From assembly GCA_014529385.2 (NCBI GenBank), contig CM043958.1, forward strand, positions 138,820,398-138,884,397: a DNA stretch of 64,000 bases, written 5' to 3'. A program made the position numbers and the translations under genes. The stretch comes from Adiantum capillus-veneris (taxonomy: Eukaryota > Streptophyta > Polypodiopsida > Polypodiales > Pteridaceae). Positions 36,901 through 41,329 of this stretch are shown here, piece after piece; within the stretch, counting starts at the first letter, position 1, and each line of letters starts with the position of its first letter. The notes beneath the pieces are model-generated. The model did not search any database and was not told where the DNA came from. It saw only the letters and a list, made by a program, of their open reading frames with translations.

Positions 36901-38679
36901 CGTGCATGTCCAGGCACTTAGAGTAGTTGCATATCCTTTGATTGCACACAACATGATCATCAGCATTACAGTCGGTAGCCATCATGAGCATTTTAGAGTG
37001 CACAGAACTCATTTTCCCTATTTTAGCTATTTTTCACCTATTAATAAGTGACTTTGTTGAGAAACTGGGTAGGGCAAATTTGCTAAGTTAATATAAAAGA
37101 AACCTGGCAGCCACTCAGAGAAGCAGAAGAAACCAAGAGAGCACAGGTAGAATTTGCAGCAGGCCCTCTAGTGTTTCTCCTCAGCAAGACCTCAGCAAAA
37201 CCAGCATTTGCAGATTAGCCTATCAGCGTTTTCTGATCAGCCAACCAGCGTTTTACACAGCCTGAACCAGCATTTTTTGGCCAGCTACAGCAGCGTTTTC
37301 AGCCAGAGATAGCAGCGTTTCAGCCAGCAGTCGTTAGCATCGTCGTCGACCTTGTCGTCGCCGTTGTCTTCGACTTAGATCAGCATTGCATCATAGCATC
37401 ATGAACTTGCATCAGCACCTTTGTACCAGATTTGTGCAATCAATAGCATAGACTTCTCTCGCCATTGAGAGAGGGGTCCTTGGAGGAGGGTTTGACAACA
37501 ATCTAGTGTCGTATTCTTCTCTCTATCGCTCTCTCAGTCTCAGCACCTTCATTCACAGTGTTATTCACTTTGTTTGTAATCATTTGCACTCTCTCACTAA
37601 AGGAACGGAAGGCTCTCCCTTCCAAAGGAACCCTTGAGCACAGTTCGGAGCACTCATCTTGAGCAAAGTTCAACATTCACTTCCGCTGCACCTTACAAGA
37701 AGTTGTTGCCATCACCTCGAATAGAGTATTTTATAGAAAGAAGGGTTTGTATCTCTTGGGTTACAGGCTAAGATTCTTTATTCACAGAGGATCAATGATT
37801 CTTTTGGATATGTTGGAACGGAAGCTCTTTGTTCTACATGTGGTATGGAAGGATATGTTTGGATGCATTACTTGAACCAGCTTGGTGTGGATAGTGTTAA
37901 GTACATGTGCTCTACTACCTTTTGCTTCTATGCACATTTTTGCATTCCAGATTGTATTGGGAATTCCAGAGGGGACTCCAGGCTTACACCCAGAGATTTG
38001 GAGGGGGATAGGCCTAGTTCATCTATGGTTGTATGTGTGTGTGTGTGTGTGCATGAATGGGTGTATTTGTAAAGTGTAGGATGGTAGTAAATCTCTGTGA
38101 GATGCCAGTGCTGATGCCTTCCCTTTTGGGGCTCCTACTTACATTTCTAATGAGCTTGTTTTTGGTGATGCCAGAGGCGGCTTGCGATGGCAGAGGCATT
38201 GGGCCAATCTGAATCAAAAGATGCAGCTGAAGAGGACATGAGGTCACCTGATTCAAATGAATCTGACCAGGGCTGCAAAGGAAATGGTAATCAATTTAAC
38301 ATGTACTAGCTGTTGGCATATAGCTCAAGGCTTTTGGCTTTGACTGCAGTAAGCGGGCGGTGCATCTAGTTTCGGGGCATATGTGTACAGTGCTTGTTTC
38401 CTCATGGCTTGGGTCTTATCTCATCTATTTTCTTGTGAAGAACTAACTTAATTTCTCTTTTTCTTTTGGAAAGGCACTGTAATGTATGAGGACAAGGATG
38501 CGACTACTGTTGTAAATACATACAGCATAGATATGGATGCTGGTTTAGCAGAATCTAAGCAGCTGAGGCCTCACAAGGCTGCCAATGCTCTTTCAATCAG
38601 AAGATCGACACAGAAGAAGCGCAAGTGCTTTGAAAATATGGGAGAGCGGCATTCAAAACAGAGAAAGAGAAGATTGTAG
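5753..38679 (+). CDS. NOL12: NOL12/RRP17-like nucleolar protein (Nop25 family), four exons
   Basis: Exons 5753-5874, 7131-7236, 38175-38286 and 38474-38679 splice to a 181-residue protein. Family knowledge: NOL12/Rrp17/Nop25 proteins are small, basic, RNA-binding nucleolar factors needed for pre-rRNA processing; human NOL12 is 213 residues. Seen here: residues ~24-60 carry the family signature, an acidic-hydrophobic strand ([11 protein letters not shown]) followed by [15 protein letters not shown] and a charged helix rich in K, Q and E. An acidic middle (~80-112) leads to [14 protein letters not shown], which matches the conserved region after the coiled part, and the C-terminus is basic (KKRK, KQRKRRL), fitting nucleolar localisation. 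Intron phases 2, 0 and 1 keep one open frame, arguing against a pseudogene. The oddity is the 30.9-kb intron 2 filled with retrotransposons. A further small exon hidden in that intron cannot be excluded. Confidence 0.85.
5875..7130 (+). other. NOL12-like intron 1 (1256 bp)
   Basis: Bounded by GTGAGTATCT and TTGCTCACAG with a T-rich stretch before the acceptor. It holds a short CA-rich run near 6970-7030 and no recognisable transposon. T-rich composition throughout is typical of a plant intron. Confidence 0.8.
7131..7236 (+). CDS. NOL12: NOL12-like exon 2
   Basis: 106 nt encoding the core [15 protein letters not shown] motif and the K/Q/E/R-rich helix ending LQERRE. It ends at a codon boundary (phase 0). 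The donor GAG|GTTTAT is weaker than consensus GTAAGT, and it opens the giant intron. Confidence 0.85.
7590..8700 (-). pseudogene. Ty3-type gag/protease fragment D, split by a MITE
   Basis: On the minus strand, 8700-8572 encodes a gag segment ([12 protein letters not shown]). After the 7997-8571 insertion it resumes with a zinc knuckle (CYGCGGK..., frameshifted, then LTKCPKK), a basic linker and the start of a protease-like ELCR...GPD segment. It parallels the gag of element A ([27 protein letters not shown]) but is more decayed. The protease continues with frameshifts to about 7600. The boundary with A near 8700 is uncertain. Confidence 0.7.
7997..8571. mobile_element. Putative hAT-like MITE, ~575 bp, inserted in gag
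   Basis: The insert interrupts the gag frame of D, and TTTGTAG flanks it on both sides (7990-7996 and 8572-8578), as a target duplication would. Extending to 8 bp gives one mismatch, compatible with the hAT superfamily (8-bp duplications, termini starting CAGGG). The ends are CAGGGTTGAC and, on the complement, ATGGGTGTCC, an imperfect inverted pair. About four GTACG words lie in the left 100 bases and five in the right 100, like subterminal transposase-binding repeats. No transposase ORF is present. Confidence 0.6.
8700..9019 (-). other. 3' untranslated part of element A
   Basis: The minus strand after the pol stop is similar to the equivalent stretch of element C at 33185-33450 (shared GTTACTCCGC, TTGTATGACTTTA, AAATGACTGCA). 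The polypurine tract and 3' LTR that should follow are missing, so A is truncated here. Confidence 0.55.
9020..9574 (-). pseudogene. Integrase C-terminus with chromodomain (element A)
   Basis: 184 codons on the minus strand. The order is a basic IN C-terminal segment ([17 protein letters not shown]), the GPF/Y module (YYGPFQI) with [13 protein letters not shown], then a chromodomain-like end ([26 protein letters not shown]). This identifies a Ty3-type chromovirus, whose chromodomain steers integration into heterochromatin. The catalytic core upstream has been deleted: the frame joins RT remnants directly to IN C-terminus near 9600. Confidence 0.85.
9575..10010 (-). pseudogene. Reverse transcriptase fragment (element A)
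   Basis: Minus strand. 10010-9741 carries RT fingers/palm motifs ([47 protein letters not shown]) and 9702-9640 continues with [14 protein letters not shown] after a frameshift. The catalytic Y-x-D-D region, RNase H and IN core are missing. The deletion joins RT to IN C-terminus. Confidence 0.85.
10206..10403 (-). pseudogene. Protease-RT linker of element A, frameshifted
   Basis: Encodes [16 protein letters not shown] and [17 protein letters not shown], matching the spacer after protease in B ([12 protein letters not shown] near 16450). It overlaps the gag-PR frame at 10349-10403, showing a frameshift. Confidence 0.7.
10349..11686 (-). pseudogene. Gag-protease ORF of element A (445 codons)
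   Basis: The longest A frame. It starts with a Ser/Asp-rich region, then a retrotransposon gag domain ([10 protein letters not shown], residues ~100-200), a CCHC zinc knuckle ([14 protein letters not shown], ~270) that binds element RNA, a charged linker, and an aspartic protease ([15 protein letters not shown], with the later hydrophobic LLGIPW). The protease site reads D-G-G where D-[ST]-G is usual. The gag N-terminus lies upstream in other frames (11683-12310), so the true ORF is broken. Confidence 0.85.
11683..12310 (-). pseudogene. Gag N-terminal region of element A, multiply frameshifted
   Basis: Minus-strand frames encode [28 protein letters not shown], a Lys/Pro-rich stretch ([18 protein letters not shown]) and a long Ser run (about 11800-11835) followed by Lys-rich repeats. 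Related N-terminal pieces occur in I (27149-27383) and F (26877-27148). At least two frameshifts separate it from the gag-PR frame. Confidence 0.7.
12373..12384 (-). other. Primer-binding site of element A (initiator Met tRNA)
   Basis: The complement reads CGGTATCAGAGC two bases after the LTR end (TGTTACA). TGGTATCAGAGC is the standard plant PBS complementary to the 3' end of initiator Met tRNA; the first T is changed here. Confidence 0.8.
12386..12601 (-). repeat. 5' LTR of element A, 3' part (split by B)
   Basis: Minus-strand LTR ending ...CCAAGTCTGTTACA. It contains the shared box (complement of 12507-12547: GAAATACCGAAAGGGGCGCC). It stops at 12601 where B is inserted and resumes at 23971. 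The 5-bp CAGAC occurs on both sides of B. Confidence 0.85.
12602..14173 (+). repeat. 5' LTR of element B (1572 bp)
   Basis: Starts TGTCACGAGGACGTGG, ends GGGCCGGTTTCA. It pairs with 22392-23970. It carries AATAAAGAAATACCG followed by the shared box at about 13971-14010. No clean initiator-Met PBS follows; TGGTTCCATTGC at 14174 is the candidate. Confidence 0.9.
14271..16090 (+). pseudogene. Gag of element B, with stops and frameshifts
   Basis: Starts at ATG 14271 ([16 protein letters not shown]). A Gln/Pro/Gly/Met-rich middle (14716-15186, [13 protein letters not shown]) leads to the gag domain (from ~15190: [21 protein letters not shown]-like, [16 protein letters not shown]) and a CCHC knuckle near 15905 ([14 protein letters not shown]) in a Lys-rich tail. 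In-frame stops at 14710 and 15360 replace expected residues, and at least two frameshifts occur (after 14399 and near 15180). Not functional as read. Confidence 0.85.
16091..16677 (+). pseudogene. Protease and PR-RT linker of element B
   Basis: After stop TAG at 16098 the frame encodes [15 protein letters not shown] (protease, D-P-G instead of D-[ST]-G), IIGKLCLHI, a second [20 protein letters not shown] and the linker [12 protein letters not shown]. It ends at PPERDL where RT should begin, cut by element L at 16678. Confidence 0.8.
16678..17927 (+). repeat. 5' LTR of element L (1250 bp)
   Basis: Starts TGTCACGTGACACATCC and ends GCAGCACCTAACA just before the PBS. From ~17080 to 17320 it repeats the box GCGTTTT(T) about seven times, interleaved with CAGATCAGCC. 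Related LTRs lie at 20014-20613 and 36793-37697. Confidence 0.85.
17929..17940 (+). other. Primer-binding site of element L (initiator Met tRNA)
   Basis: TGGTATCAGAGC one base after the LTR end. Confidence 0.9.
18270..18440 (+). repeat. CAAGAACC/CAAGACCC minisatellite in the leader of L
   Basis: Degenerate 8-21-bp units (AACCCAAGACCCTCAAGACTC) repeat for about 170 bases just before the gag-like ATG at 18447. Read as protein it is Pro/Asn/Leu-rich (KNPRPSRL). Confidence 0.75.
18447..18716 (+). pseudogene. Gag-like N-terminus of element L
   Basis: 89 codons from ATG 18447: MVITRSGMD..., where the M-x-T-R-S-G opening resembles the start of many plant Ty3 gag proteins, followed by an acidic/charged coiled segment ([17 protein letters not shown]). 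TGA at 18714 ends it, and the same frame continues as coil-like sequence. The usual CCHC and capsid motifs are absent. Confidence 0.6.
18833..19348 (+). CDS. Asp/His-rich repeat ORF of element L
   Basis: 171 codons, uninterrupted. Residues 1-75 are a degenerate ~8-10-residue repeat of the type [DK]KHDDL(H/N)D, over 40% Asp plus His, encoded by GATGATTTG/AAGCATGAT units. The rest ([13 protein letters not shown], then [14 protein letters not shown] and [12 protein letters not shown], an internal duplicate) is acidic. No known retrotransposon domain is recognised. Asp/His clusters could bind metal or nucleic-acid partners, but that is speculation. It sits where pol would be and may be just an expanded minisatellite that stayed in frame. 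Confidence 0.45.
   Translation: MHDCVKHDDDLIDNDLHDLLIDNDKHNDLHDELDANDKYDDLDAKDKHDDLNDKDKHDDLHDNQDVISHKHDELHEDDVIVHKDDVLVDAFSSEANLVVDSINHEKAILAFELRSKEPPQDDSIIQDEPILDLEPWSKEPSQEVLCVRMIDTHALFECFIREGVLYFSQHR
19438..20013 (+). pseudogene. Unrecognised 3' reading frame of element L
   Basis: Continues from the Asp/His ORF with frame changes. An overlapping frame (19833-20013) reads [17 protein letters not shown], similar in style to the C-terminal tails of Ty3 polyproteins, ending at the polypurine tract. No catalytic motif. Confidence 0.4.
20014..20613 (+). repeat. 3' LTR of element L, truncated
   Basis: About 600 bases match the 5' LTR from TGTCACGTGACAC to TTTTTCACATGCC, then switch abruptly into the RNase H tail of B. 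One 24-base insertion relative to the 5' copy lies near 20374. Confidence 0.85.
20614..20767 (+). pseudogene. RNase H C-terminal tail of element B
   Basis: Encodes [15 protein letters not shown], the conserved end of Ty3 RNase H, and the spacer leading to integrase, ending in TAA at 20765. The upstream RT and RNase H core are deleted. Confidence 0.8.
20801..21709 (+). pseudogene. Integrase core of element B with a mutated catalytic Asp
   Basis: 302 codons. The N-terminal HHCC zinc finger is intact (H22, H29, C59, C62, in [10 protein letters not shown] ... CIDCQKG). In the D,D-35-E core the first Asp is His92 ([11 protein letters not shown]; family has M-D-F), while Asp153 (IISDRDPR) and Glu189 (QTDGQSE) remain with the 35-residue spacing. 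A frameshift near 21590 separates the C-terminal part. As read, the enzyme should be catalytically dead. Confidence 0.9.
21589..22218 (+). pseudogene. Integrase C-terminus and chromodomain of element B
   Basis: 209 codons: a basic segment ([18 protein letters not shown]), GPF/Y module (YYGPFQV), [13 protein letters not shown], an acidic linker ([14 protein letters not shown]) and a chromodomain ([15 protein letters not shown], then MEEHELS). The canonical Trp in the second aromatic position is replaced (VKRMEEH; A has AKWMEEE). It is joined by frameshift to the IN core. Confidence 0.88.
22379..22391 (+). other. Polypurine tract of element B
   Basis: CCAGAGGGGGGTA immediately before the 3' LTR start TGTCACGAGG. 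Confidence 0.8.
22392..23970 (+). repeat. 3' LTR of element B (1579 bp)
   Basis: Pairs with the 5' LTR from TGTCACGAGGACG to GGGCCGGATTCA. It is followed by the target duplication CAGAC. The shared box at 23768-23808 has one change (GGGGTGCC). Confidence 0.92.
23971..24373 (-). repeat. 5' LTR of element A, 5' part (resumes after B)
   Basis: The minus-strand LTR begins at 24373 (TGTCACAAACCGGTGACGTGG) and runs down to the B insertion. It contains two CCACGTCA words in the U3 portion (24247-24254, 24353-24360) and a CT-rich stretch. With 12386-12601 it makes an LTR of about 614 bp. Confidence 0.8.
24374..25248 (+). pseudogene. Element E: integrase core to chromodomain fragment
   Basis: Begins mid-core with [15 protein letters not shown] (second catalytic Asp), continues [11 protein letters not shown], where the catalytic Glu is Gln, then [17 protein letters not shown]. 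The C-terminal part ([16 protein letters not shown]-like, [18 protein letters not shown], chromodomain remnants, LYLKAFGLA stop at 25223) is broken by frameshifts. A's LTR abuts its left edge, consistent with A having inserted into E. Confidence 0.8.
25249..25829 (-). repeat. LTR on the minus strand (581 bp), G-type
   Basis: Minus strand: starts TGTCACAAAGTGATGACGTGG at 25829 and ends GTGCCCGTCTTGTGACA at 25249. It carries the shared box (complement of 25384-25420) and a telomere-like AAACCCTAACCCTAA run (25675-25795). Closely related to the LTRs of G and H. No matching 5-bp duplication flanks it (CTGAA versus CTTCT), so the original ends may be rearranged. Confidence 0.75.
25830..26389 (+). 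repeat. LTR of element F (+ strand, 5' end unclear)
   Basis: Ends AGTGTCCAAGTTTGTTACA at 26389, before a PBS. Contains TTTATAAGAAACCC and the shared box at 26240-26276, both also seen in A-type LTRs. The left ~30 bases (TTCTTCTGTTACTTG on the + strand) still belong to a minus G-type LTR, so the boundary is between 25830 and about 25870. Confidence 0.7.
26391..26402 (+). other. Primer-binding site of element F
   Basis: TGGTATTAGAGC, one mismatch to the initiator Met tRNA PBS, directly after the LTR end. Confidence 0.75.
26403..27148 (+). pseudogene. 5' internal region and gag start of element F
   Basis: Frames at 26877-27147 encode [18 protein letters not shown], then [17 protein letters not shown] and [15 protein letters not shown], colinear with the gag start of A ([22 protein letters not shown]). 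It is frameshifted at about 27080 and ends abruptly at about 27148 against minus-strand gag of I. Confidence 0.7.
27149..27383 (-). pseudogene. Gag N-terminal fragment of element I (minus strand)
   Basis: The minus strand encodes [19 protein letters not shown] and, in a second frame, [13 protein letters not shown], matching A's [10 protein letters not shown]... and [10 protein letters not shown]. Its PBS and LTR lie at 32535-32781 beyond the nested element G. Confidence 0.65.
27292..27819. repeat. ~264-bp tandem duplication across the I/G junction
   Basis: 27292-27555 and 27556-27819 are nearly identical (about four differences seen). Each unit holds ~90 bases of I plus the first ~170 bases of G's 5' LTR, so the duplication happened after G inserted. 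It leaves an extra, partial LTR start at 27384. Confidence 0.85.
27647..28086 (+). repeat. 5' LTR of element G, first part
   Basis: Starts TGTAACAAATTGTTGACGTG. Contains telomere-like runs (AAACCCTAACCCTAA, 27780-27865), two TGACGTGG words and TTTAAATATGAGG near 28026. Interrupted by H after GCAGAGTCTG and continued at 31045. Confidence 0.88.
28087..28707 (+). repeat. 5' LTR of element H
   Basis: TGTCACAAACTGCTGACGTG to CCCGTCTTGTGACA. Shared box at 28520-28556; a (CT)n tract of about 16 units at 28599-28630. It lacks the telomere-like run seen in G. Confidence 0.88.
28709..28720 (+). other. Primer-binding site of element H
   Basis: TGGTATCAGAGC one base after the LTR end. Confidence 0.9.
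28920..29215 (+). pseudogene. Gag-like remnant in element H
   Basis: The frame 28968-29213 encodes [30 protein letters not shown] and [12 protein letters not shown]. The pattern (hydrophobic helix, L-K-G-x-A, T-W-x-x-F-K-x-x-F) fits the retrotransposon gag (capsid) domain. It is truncated on both sides, with no zinc knuckle. Confidence 0.6.
29600..29905 (+). repeat. Degenerate repeat CTCATGGCCCGGACC...GGGGGGAGTA (4 copies)
   Basis: Copies start near 29601, 29667, 29796 and 29857. Each has CTCATGG[CT][CT]CGGACC, GGTTATTTGCG and a G-rich purine end (GGGGGGAGTA or similar). One related copy is in G near 31335. The purine ends resemble polypurine tracts. Confidence 0.75.
30094..30305 (+). repeat. 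~34-bp minisatellite with hairpin core (6 copies)
   Basis: Unit GAAAGGAGAAGCTAACTCCT + TGATCAAAAGAGCA. The core AGGAG-AAGCTAA-CTCCT can fold as a 5-bp stem. G has two copies at 31583-31650, so copy number varies between related elements. Confidence 0.88.
30399..30411 (+). other. Polypurine tract of element H
   Basis: TCAAGAAGGGGAGA immediately before the 3' LTR TGTCACAAACTG. The same tract precedes G's 3' LTR at 31756-31768. Confidence 0.8.
30412..31044 (+). repeat. 3' LTR of element H
   Basis: TGTCACAAACTGTTGACGTG to GTGCCCGTCTTGTGACA. Shared box at 30850-30886 with one change (GGGGCGTC). CT tract 30928-30966, slightly longer than in the 5' LTR. Confidence 0.88.
31045..31240 (+). repeat. 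5' LTR of element G, second part
   Basis: Resumes with (G)TATGGAGTACCGGCTTGTACTG and ends CCGTCTTGTGACA. Shared box at 31085-31120 with changes (ATATTGAAAGG). Confidence 0.85.
31242..31253 (+). other. Primer-binding site of element G
   Basis: TGGTATCAGAGC one base after the LTR end. Confidence 0.9.
31769..32450 (+). repeat. 3' LTR of element G (682 bp)
   Basis: TGTAACAAACTGCTGACGTG to CCCGTCTTGTGACA, unbroken. It shows the uninterrupted sequence across the H target site. The telomere-like run is 31903-32025, and the shared box is 32281-32318. Confidence 0.9.
32535..32546 (-). other. Primer-binding site of element I
   Basis: The complement reads TGATATCAGAGC, one mismatch to the initiator Met tRNA PBS, one base after the LTR end TGTTACA. 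Confidence 0.75.
32548..32781 (-). repeat. 5' LTR of element I, internally deleted (234 bp)
   Basis: Minus strand: starts TGCCACAAATTGATACGTGG at 32781 and ends CCCAAGTCTGTTACA at 32548. The middle with the shared box is missing. Four TGACGTGG words remain (complements of 32642, 32687, 32711, 32728). It interrupts the integrase frame of C. Confidence 0.75.
32782..33775 (+). pseudogene. Integrase C-terminus and 3' UTR of element C
   Basis: The frame ending at TGA 33061 gives [36 protein letters not shown] and an acidic linker; the chromodomain continues frameshifted ([13 protein letters not shown]) and stops near 33190. A ~580-base untranslated tail follows, ending in CAAAAGAGGGGTA, the polypurine tract before the LTR at 33776. 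Confidence 0.8.
33776..34467 (+). repeat. 3' LTR of element C (692 bp)
   Basis: TGTCACAAAGTGATGATGTGG to GTGTCCAAGTCTGTTGCA. TGACGTGG at 34021 and 34061, CCTATAGATAAAG near 34171 and the shared box at 34306-34350 after AATAATAAAG. It ends A-type (TTGGAGTGTCCAAGTCTGTT), so C is related to A and F. Confidence 0.85.
34490..35133 (+). pseudogene. Gag fragment J (B-like), heavily decayed
   Basis: Tracks the gag of B: ACTTTGGTATGGCTGG resembles B's CATTTTGGCATGGCTGG, then [43 protein letters not shown] and [16 protein letters not shown] in shifting frames with stops. It is cut at 35133 by LTR K. Confidence 0.75.
35134..35505 (+). repeat. LTR K (372 bp), unrelated to neighbours
   Basis: TGTGTCCCACTTATAGG to GTTCGTTTCA, with TATAAAAGG at about 35240. 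PBS TGGTATCAGAGCC follows directly. No partner LTR is in the window, so it is a 5' LTR with a truncated interior, possibly solo. Confidence 0.75.
35506..35518 (+). other. Primer-binding site of element K
   Basis: TGGTATCAGAGCC directly abuts the LTR end TTTCA. About 80 bases of leader follow before minus-strand RT sequence. Confidence 0.9.
35594..36025 (-). pseudogene. Reverse transcriptase fragment of a different Ty3 lineage
   Basis: 143 codons on the minus strand: [80 protein letters not shown]. The [14 protein letters not shown] and C-DGYSG style is that of non-chromovirus plant Ty3 (Athila/Tat-like) rather than of A or B. It ends before the Y-x-D-D motif. Confidence 0.85.
36026..36792. 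other. Intron stretch with a small gag remnant
   Basis: 36438-36510 (+) encodes [21 protein letters not shown], matching the L-T-W-W ... T-W core of the gag domain (compare [11 protein letters not shown]). The rest, including a minus frame at 36013-36234 that overlaps the RT end, is not recognised. Confidence 0.5.
36793..37697 (+). repeat. Solo LTR of the L family (905 bp)
   Basis: TGTCATGTGCACATC to CCGCTGCACCTTACA. Similar to L's LTR throughout (TGCACACAACATGATCATC, GGTAGGGCAAATTTG, AGCGTTTT boxes) but diverged. No PBS follows. Flanks GGAAG and AGAAG differ at one base, fitting an aged target duplication. Confidence 0.8.
38175..38286 (+). CDS. NOL12: NOL12-like exon 3
   Basis: 112 nt after acceptor GATGCCAG. 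Encodes [14 protein letters not shown] and an acidic Ser/Asp/Glu stretch. Donor GTAATC at 38287, phase 1. The alternative acceptor 19 bases downstream would break the frame to exon 4, which supports this choice. Confidence 0.8.
38474..38679 (+). CDS. NOL12: NOL12-like exon 4
   Basis: 206 nt after acceptor TTGGAAAG; the first bases complete a Gly codon. Encodes [14 protein letters not shown], a middle with [12 protein letters not shown] and a basic tail, stop TAG at 38677. Intron 3 (38287-38473) is only 187 bp. Confidence 0.85.
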
Positions 38680-41329
38680 GAAGGAAGGTAATTGTTTTTC
38701 AGAAATCATTTTTGTAATTTATGACACAGCTACTAGGAATCGTGCTTGGAGGGACAAGCTCGTCGTTAGCCCAGTAACCACTAAATTTTGAGAGACCATA
38801 TTATGATTCCTGTATGATTTACAATCAAGATAATTGCTCTGCGAACTACTCTTTGAACGAATTTTGAAGGTAGAATATGATGAGGTAAGGGTGGTGCACA
38901 GTAGTTAAATTTACATTTCTCATGGAGTCATTTACTGTGAGAGGCCTAATCGGGTTTTAGTCTTAAGTCTTCTGGGTGGGGTGATCGAGCTCCTTTGGTA
39001 TGAAATGGTCCTAGATTTTTGTGTATTGGGCATGTTTTTGAGAAAAGTTGCAGAATGTTGTGGTTAAAAAACCTTCGCATTAATACGAGTGCTGCAATTT
39101 CTTTCTCAACACAAATGGTTTTCAATGCCCTCCTACAGAAGTTCACCCAGAGTTTCTTTCATAGAGGTTTTTAGAATTTGATGATTCGAAGAACAAGGGG
39201 CAGAGGAGAATGTTATAAGAATGGATGGCTTGCCTTGCAGAGTGAAACTTTAAATTCAGTAGATTGTTTGCAAGAAATACATGACCTGATTACAAGCTAT
39301 TTAATACTAATGCCCCCCCTCCCCCCCAACAAATAAAGCAAGAAAAAAAGGTGAAAGTTCTTGATGGGCTATTGAGAGGAATTTAATAATAAGTCTTCTT
39401 TGTGAGAGAGAAGACATGAAATTGACTAATAATTTAAAACATTTGTTATCACAACAAGATTGTAACAATGAACCATTTACAAAAGATTCCAAAAGCATAA
39501 ATTTAATCATTGAAAAAACACTTGGAAGCATTGCAACCAAAAGAAGGCGGCGAAAGAATGAAAAAGATTATGTGACCCAATACTTAATGTCCCTCTTTGA
39601 TGAGAGGTTCACAAATATCAACCTCACTAGGGCCTACAAAACATGGTAAAACAAAAAGCTTGTTGCCATGTGGTGCTAATCAGCAAGCTGTATCTAATGG
39701 TCCACAATTGCACCCAAAATGTAAACCTTGTCATGTAGTCTAAAAAGAGTTGGCATGTGCACACTAGCCCGAGCCATCTGTGCACCTGTGCATGCATGTG
39801 CATGGGACACTCTTACTTGCGAGATACTTTATGGCTAATGATATAACCAATCAAGATACTCTAGCATTGGCGATGGTAGCATCCTTCTCCAACTAGCTTT
39901 TGCCCCACCTCCACTTTATAGTTTGCCCTCTTAAAGGGTCTATGACTTTATCAACTCACGTACAATCAATGAAAAGATGCTAGCGCCTCCCTTTAAGGTT
40001 CCATGTAGCCATAGGTTTCCCTAAGAATACCATCTTACTACTTCACCTCTAGACACAAGATGTTGCAGTTAGCTATGACTTAGTCTTTTGGAATGCAATT
40101 AGCCTCTACCTTAGGTATGCTAGATTTAAGTGAGTGCAAATTTAAGTATGCATACTGGACTGATGGAAATGGTTCCTCCAGGCTACATAGGCTTTGGTCC
40201 ATCTATGTTTTCAATAACATAGATGTGTGGTTGCTTTTAGGGAGACTTCACTTCTATTTTTGACTACGATAGGTAGTACAATATGACCCGACTATTTGTA
40301 TGCAAGTCGAATATGCCAATGTTCTAATTGATGTAATGAGTCTCTTTAGAATGCAAGTGCTATGATTAGACTTACAATGGTGCATGAGCTCATGTAATGG
40401 CCAAATCATACTTAGTCTTGGTCTTGAAGCATAAATGTAAATAACAAATATCTAATTAGTAGGACAATAGCAAAACGAAAGTTCTACCAAAATTTTATTG
40501 GTTCATAACTGCTATGTATTCCTACAAAGTTCTTCTTCCTAAATCCCCTTGATATGTATACATTTGTAGGTGAACAAAACTGATTACCGTTTTTGTTAAC
40601 TCTCATGATAGTATACAGAAATCAAGGGTGAGCGCCTCATCGGAGCTATCCTAGGAGGATGGGGGGTAGCTAACTTAGGAGATTCTTACATGGAAAGGAG
40701 GGCCTACATTTTGGGGGCAAGGCTATGGAGTTGCTTGGCCTAGATAGTGGGACCAATCCCTTGTGTACATGTTGAGTCTTTGACCATTTTGGCATGCAGA
40801 CGCCCACCTAGCCAGACACCACATTTTTAATATATTTGTACTCTATGCTTTTCCCAGGTAGTGTAGCTATACTGTGTAAATTTTGGTTTCAAAGTAGTAG
40901 ATCTATTCTATGAGTTGTAATTCTTTCATGATATTTGTAAAGGCCTATGTGAGCTTGGCCAATAACTATTTAGAAAGCCCTATGTATAAAAAATAATAAC
41001 CTTAGTATGAAAAGAATGCTTATCTTTGGAAAAGAAAGAGCTCTAAGTATGTACACTCAAGCAGCCAAGCAACTCTAACTTGTAATCGACTTTTCTAACG
41101 ATTGGATAATCCTATATGGATTCCGAGAATTGCATTGTGTTCCTCTTATCTTGCTCTTTCAATCAAGTGTAAGCATTTCAAGTTCTATCACGGTTTGTGA
41201 CTTCGCGTCTGCAAGCCTTGTCTTCAATTTTGAGTGTTTAAATCACTGTTTATGACATTTTGGTCATAGGAGAGTGTTATCAGACCTTATAGTGACCCGT
41301 TTAAGTAGTTCTATTGCAGTTTTTATAAC
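38680..41329. other. 3' UTR of the NOL12-like gene, then intergenic DNA without recognised genes
   Basis: The first few hundred bases after the stop are presumably 3' UTR; no single poly(A) signal stands out. ORFs such as 39416-39649 (MKLTNNLKHLLSQQ...) have no recognisable domain. The rest is AT-rich with no clear repeats. Confidence 0.4.

Larger units (their letters stand above)
7237..38174 (+). other. NOL12-like intron 2, ~30.9 kb, retrotransposon nest
   Basis: Donor GTTTAT at 7237; acceptor GATGCCAG before 38175. Only about 350 bases after the donor (7237-7590) and about 470 before the acceptor (37703-38174) look like original intron. The rest is LTR elements on both strands. 38033-38052 is a short (GT)n tract. 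The intron keeps several sense-oriented LTRs with AATAAA-like signals, so premature polyadenylation is a plausible hazard for the host transcript. Confidence 0.75.

Noticed and set aside
5753-38679. Processed pseudogene (retrocopy) of NOL12
   Set aside because: Three introns with GT-AG borders and consistent phases are present, and the frame is open.
38946-39649. Possible LINE or gene fragments downstream of NOL12-like exon 4
   Set aside because: Short frames on both strands lack RT, endonuclease or other motifs. No support.
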